Source of the DNA: Gordonia spumicola
GTDB lineage: Bacteria > Actinomycetota > Actinomycetes > Mycobacteriales > Mycobacteriaceae
NCBI RefSeq assembly: GCF_009932475.1
Contig: NZ_BJOV01000003.1
Coordinates: 1 to 64,000, forward strand
Direction: 5' to 3'
Length of the DNA: 64,000 bases
The notes under the pieces are model-generated. The model ran no database searches. It worked only from the letters and a program-made list of their open reading frames with translations, and was not told where the DNA came from. Both the position numbers and the translations under genes were made by a program. This document shows, one piece after another, positions 62,334-64,000 of this stretch. The first letter of the stretch is position 1. Every line of letters starts with the position of its first letter.

Positions 62334-63770
62334 TCAGTAGATATGAACCTCCGCGTTCGTTCCGCCCCGGCAGATCACGATCCCCTGTTCAGGATTGCAG
62401 GCCATCGAATACGTTGTCCCTGTCGTGGGTGATGACGCGTACACCATGCGACTCTGCCCCATCGGCCCGGCCGCGAGATATGCGGCGCGAACATTGATCG
62501 CAAATCCGCAGGTGGTCACGCCTGTCCCGACGCCAACCCCGTCAGCGCACTCGACCGAGCCCGGCGGAGGTGTGGCCGCCGTTGTTTGAGCAGGTTCGAT
62601 CGTGTTCGTGATCGTCGTCGTGGACGATCCTGCGTCGTCGATCGATCCACTGCTTCGAAAGCCGAACCAGTAGACGGCTAGCCCGATAAGAGCCATGATC
62701 AAGACCCCGATTGTCAGCGCCAAGACGAGGTTCGTCATCCGGTTGTCGCGAGTGGGAATGGGTCCGGTGTAGCCAGGATACTGGCCGTAACCCGGCTGCG
62801 GCCCCGTGAATGAATGCGGCCCCGAATACACCTGCGGTCCCGAGTATGAGATGCGCTCGGTCGCGGCGTGTGGACCCGAGTACTGCTGCTTCACCAGCGA
62901 CGGGCCGACCATCGTCCGATTGAACGCGGGGTCCGGCTCCACTCCGTCGAGAGCGGCGCGGGCCGCCTCCGCGAGGCCGCCCGCGGTCGCGAACCTCGCG
63001 GCGGGCTCCTTGGCGAGGCCGCGCCGGACCACGGCGTCGAGCGCGTACGGGACGTTCGGACTGATCGAACTCGGGGCGGGGACCTCATTGAGGACGGTCG
63101 CTTTGACGACGGCGCTCACCGAATCGCCCGGATACGGCTGACGGGCCGTGAGCAGCTCGAAGAGGACCGCGGCCAGCGAGTACACATCGGACGCCGGGCC
63201 GATCGGCACGTTGTCGAGCTGCTCGGGCGCCATGTACGCGATCGAACCGACGGCCGTGCCGGTGCGGGTCAGGTGCGCGTCTCCCTCGTGGTGCGCGATG
63301 CCGAAGTCGACGAGGTAGGCGAAACCCGCGGGCGTGACGAGAACGTTCTCGGGCTTCACGTCGCGGTGCACCAGACCCGCCTCGTGCGCCGCGTCGAGCG
63401 CGGCCGCCACCTGCTCGATGATCGCCACCGCTGCCGCAGGCTCCATCGCACCCTCGGACCGCAGAATCGACCGCAGGTCACGACCGTCGACCAGCCGCAT
63501 GTCGAGGAAGAGGACTCCGTCGATCTCGCCGTAGTCGTGGATCGGGATGATGTGCGGCTCACCGAGCTTCGCGACGGCCTGCGACTCCCGACGGAACCGC
63601 TCCTTGAACGTCTCGTCGTCGGCGAGGTCTGCCTTGAGCAGTTTCAACGCGACCTCGCGATCGCGCGCCGTGTCGAACGCTCGATACACCTGGCCCATGC
63701 CGCCCTTGCCGATGACGCCGTCAAGGCGGTACGGGCCGAAGCTGGAGTCTTCCGTCATGGGGACGATCAT
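62334..63770 (-). CDS. Transmembrane Ser/Thr protein kinase, sensor type B (second)
   Basis: 478 residues from ATG 63770 (ATG 63758 is an alternative). The kinase domain at about 10-265 has GKGGMGQVYRA, HRDVKPEN, DFGIAHH and APE. The linker has repeated SGP units (YSGPHAATERISYSGPQVYS, about 295-335). The TM is at about 350-372. The sensor domain (about 405-478) begins SVECADGVGVGTGVTTCGF and ends GIVICRGGTNAEVHIY. By eye the sensor part is less GC-rich than the kinase part, which hints at domain exchange. It is convergent with the amidase gene, 21 nt apart. Confidence 0.92.
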   Translation of the reverse strand: MIVPMTEDSSFGPYRLDGVIGKGGMGQVYRAFDTARDREVALKLLKADLADDETFKERFRRESQAVAKLGEPHIIPIHDYGEIDGVLFLDMRLVDGRDLRSILRSEGAMEPAAAVAIIEQVAAALDAAHEAGLVHRDVKPENVLVTPAGFAYLVDFGIAHHEGDAHLTRTGTAVGSIAYMAPEQLDNVPIGPASDVYSLAAVLFELLTARQPYPGDSVSAVVKATVLNEVPAPSSISPNVPYALDAVVRRGLAKEPAARFATAGGLAEAARAALDGVEPDPAFNRTMVGPSLVKQQYSGPHAATERISYSGPQVYSGPHSFTGPQPGYGQYPGYTGPIPTRDNRMTNLVLALTIGVLIMALIGLAVYWFGFRSSGSIDDAGSSTTTITNTIEPAQTTAATPPPGSVECADGVGVGTGVTTCGFAINVRAAYLAAGPMGQSRMVYASSPTTGTTYSMACNPEQGIVICRGGTNAEVHIY

Positions 63771-63777
63771 TCCTCAT

Positions 63778-63844
63778 GACTCCGGCACTTTCGACACTCG
63801 ACAAGGGCATTGTCATACGTTCGGAGGGTCCAAGTGCCGGAGTC
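63778..63844 (-). terminator. Inverted repeat at the end of the partial TetR gene
   Basis: GACTCCGGCACTT (63778-63790) and AAGTGCCGGAGTC (63832-63844) are perfect 13-bp arms 41 nt apart. The right arm overlaps the stop codon of the TetR-like gene. The loop contains the promoter region of the leftward kinase gene. Confidence 0.5.
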
Positions 63845-64000
63845 AGGGAGCGGGACGCCACTGGGCCATGCCCAGGAAGACCATGATCAGCTGCTTCTCG
63901 GTCCGAGTGACGAGGGCGCGCTCGGTGGAGTCGCGGCCGTCGCCGTCCAGAAGCTCGGCGACGGCGGTCATCATGATCGTGACGATCAGGTCCGCGGCGA
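63843..64000 (-). CDS. C-terminal end of a probable TetR-family regulator (cut by window edge)
   Basis: The last 51 residues are visible: AADLIVTIMMTAVAELLDGD, GRDSTERALVTRTEKQLIMV, FLGMAQWRPAP, then TGA at 63845-63843. The two amphipathic helices and the LIMVFLGMAQWR ending resemble the C-terminal dimerisation helices of mycobacterial TetR proteins. With no DNA-binding domain in view, the assignment is tentative. Confidence 0.5.
   Translation of the reverse strand, partial: AADLIVTIMMTAVAELLDGDGRDSTERALVTRTEKQLIMVFLGMAQWRPAP

Overview
The window is high-GC DNA from a mycolic-acid actinobacterium (order Mycobacteriales). Gordonia, Williamsia, Tsukamurella and Rhodococcus relatives all fit, and I cannot fix the genus. 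The pointers are two MmpL-type exporters, an IdeR/DtxR-type iron box, KstR-like operator motifs, four transmembrane Ser/Thr kinases, a PtpB-class phosphatase, and many promoters in which a TANNNT box lies only 6-7 nt before the start codon (leaderless mRNAs).

Layout. 0-12.6 kb: a frameshift-ridden cinA, three drug-efflux type transporters (two MFS, one MmpL) with their TetR regulators, a Bax-inhibitor-1 protein, a phosphotransferase/unknown pair with its own TetR, and a DsbA-family protein. 12.6 kb: a tRNA with a UAA anticodon. 12.8-22.9 kb: a catabolic block made of an eight-gene, tightly overlapping operon (flavin monooxygenase, alpha/beta hydrolase, NTF2-like protein, FAH-family hydrolase, cupin, acyl-CoA synthetase, DUF3500, alkylguanine methyltransferase) with a divergent GntR regulator, then a 3-oxoacid CoA-transferase pair with a divergent IclR regulator. 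22.9-30.2 kb: secreted phosphatase, antibiotic-kinase homologue, patatin, AbrB-family membrane protein, and convergent class I and class II fumarases. 30.2-32 kb: three tandem Uma2-family genes with repeated promoters. 32-36.9 kb: an iron-siderophore uptake operon behind an IdeR-like box, with a deletion in one permease and a MITE-like palindromic repeat between the binding-protein and permease genes. 37-45.2 kb: a PTS sugar permease, trpF, a degenerate SDR, TetR/acyl-CoA dehydrogenase, and a second MmpL-TetR module. 45.2-51.6 kb: two tandem kinases, a GH5 glycosidase, a Lys-rich 53-residue protein and an SDR. 51.6-57.3 kb: monoacylglycerol lipase, aquaporin, pirin-MarR-pirin, and an M20 peptidase. 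57.3-64 kb: two further kinases interleaved with two beta-lactamase-fold serine hydrolases, a kinase-less copy of the sensor domain, and a lipoprotein amidase. The window closes on the end of a probable TetR gene.

Best candidates for undescribed biology: the DUF3500-containing catabolic operon; the kinase/sensor-only/amidase/serine-hydrolase neighbourhood at 57-64 kb; the tandem Uma2 array; and the repeat family that forms the tail of the siderophore-binding protein gene. The first 1.3 kb carries about eight reading-frame breaks in two adjacent genes and may be low-quality sequence. No CRISPR array, prophage, transposase or rRNA was seen.
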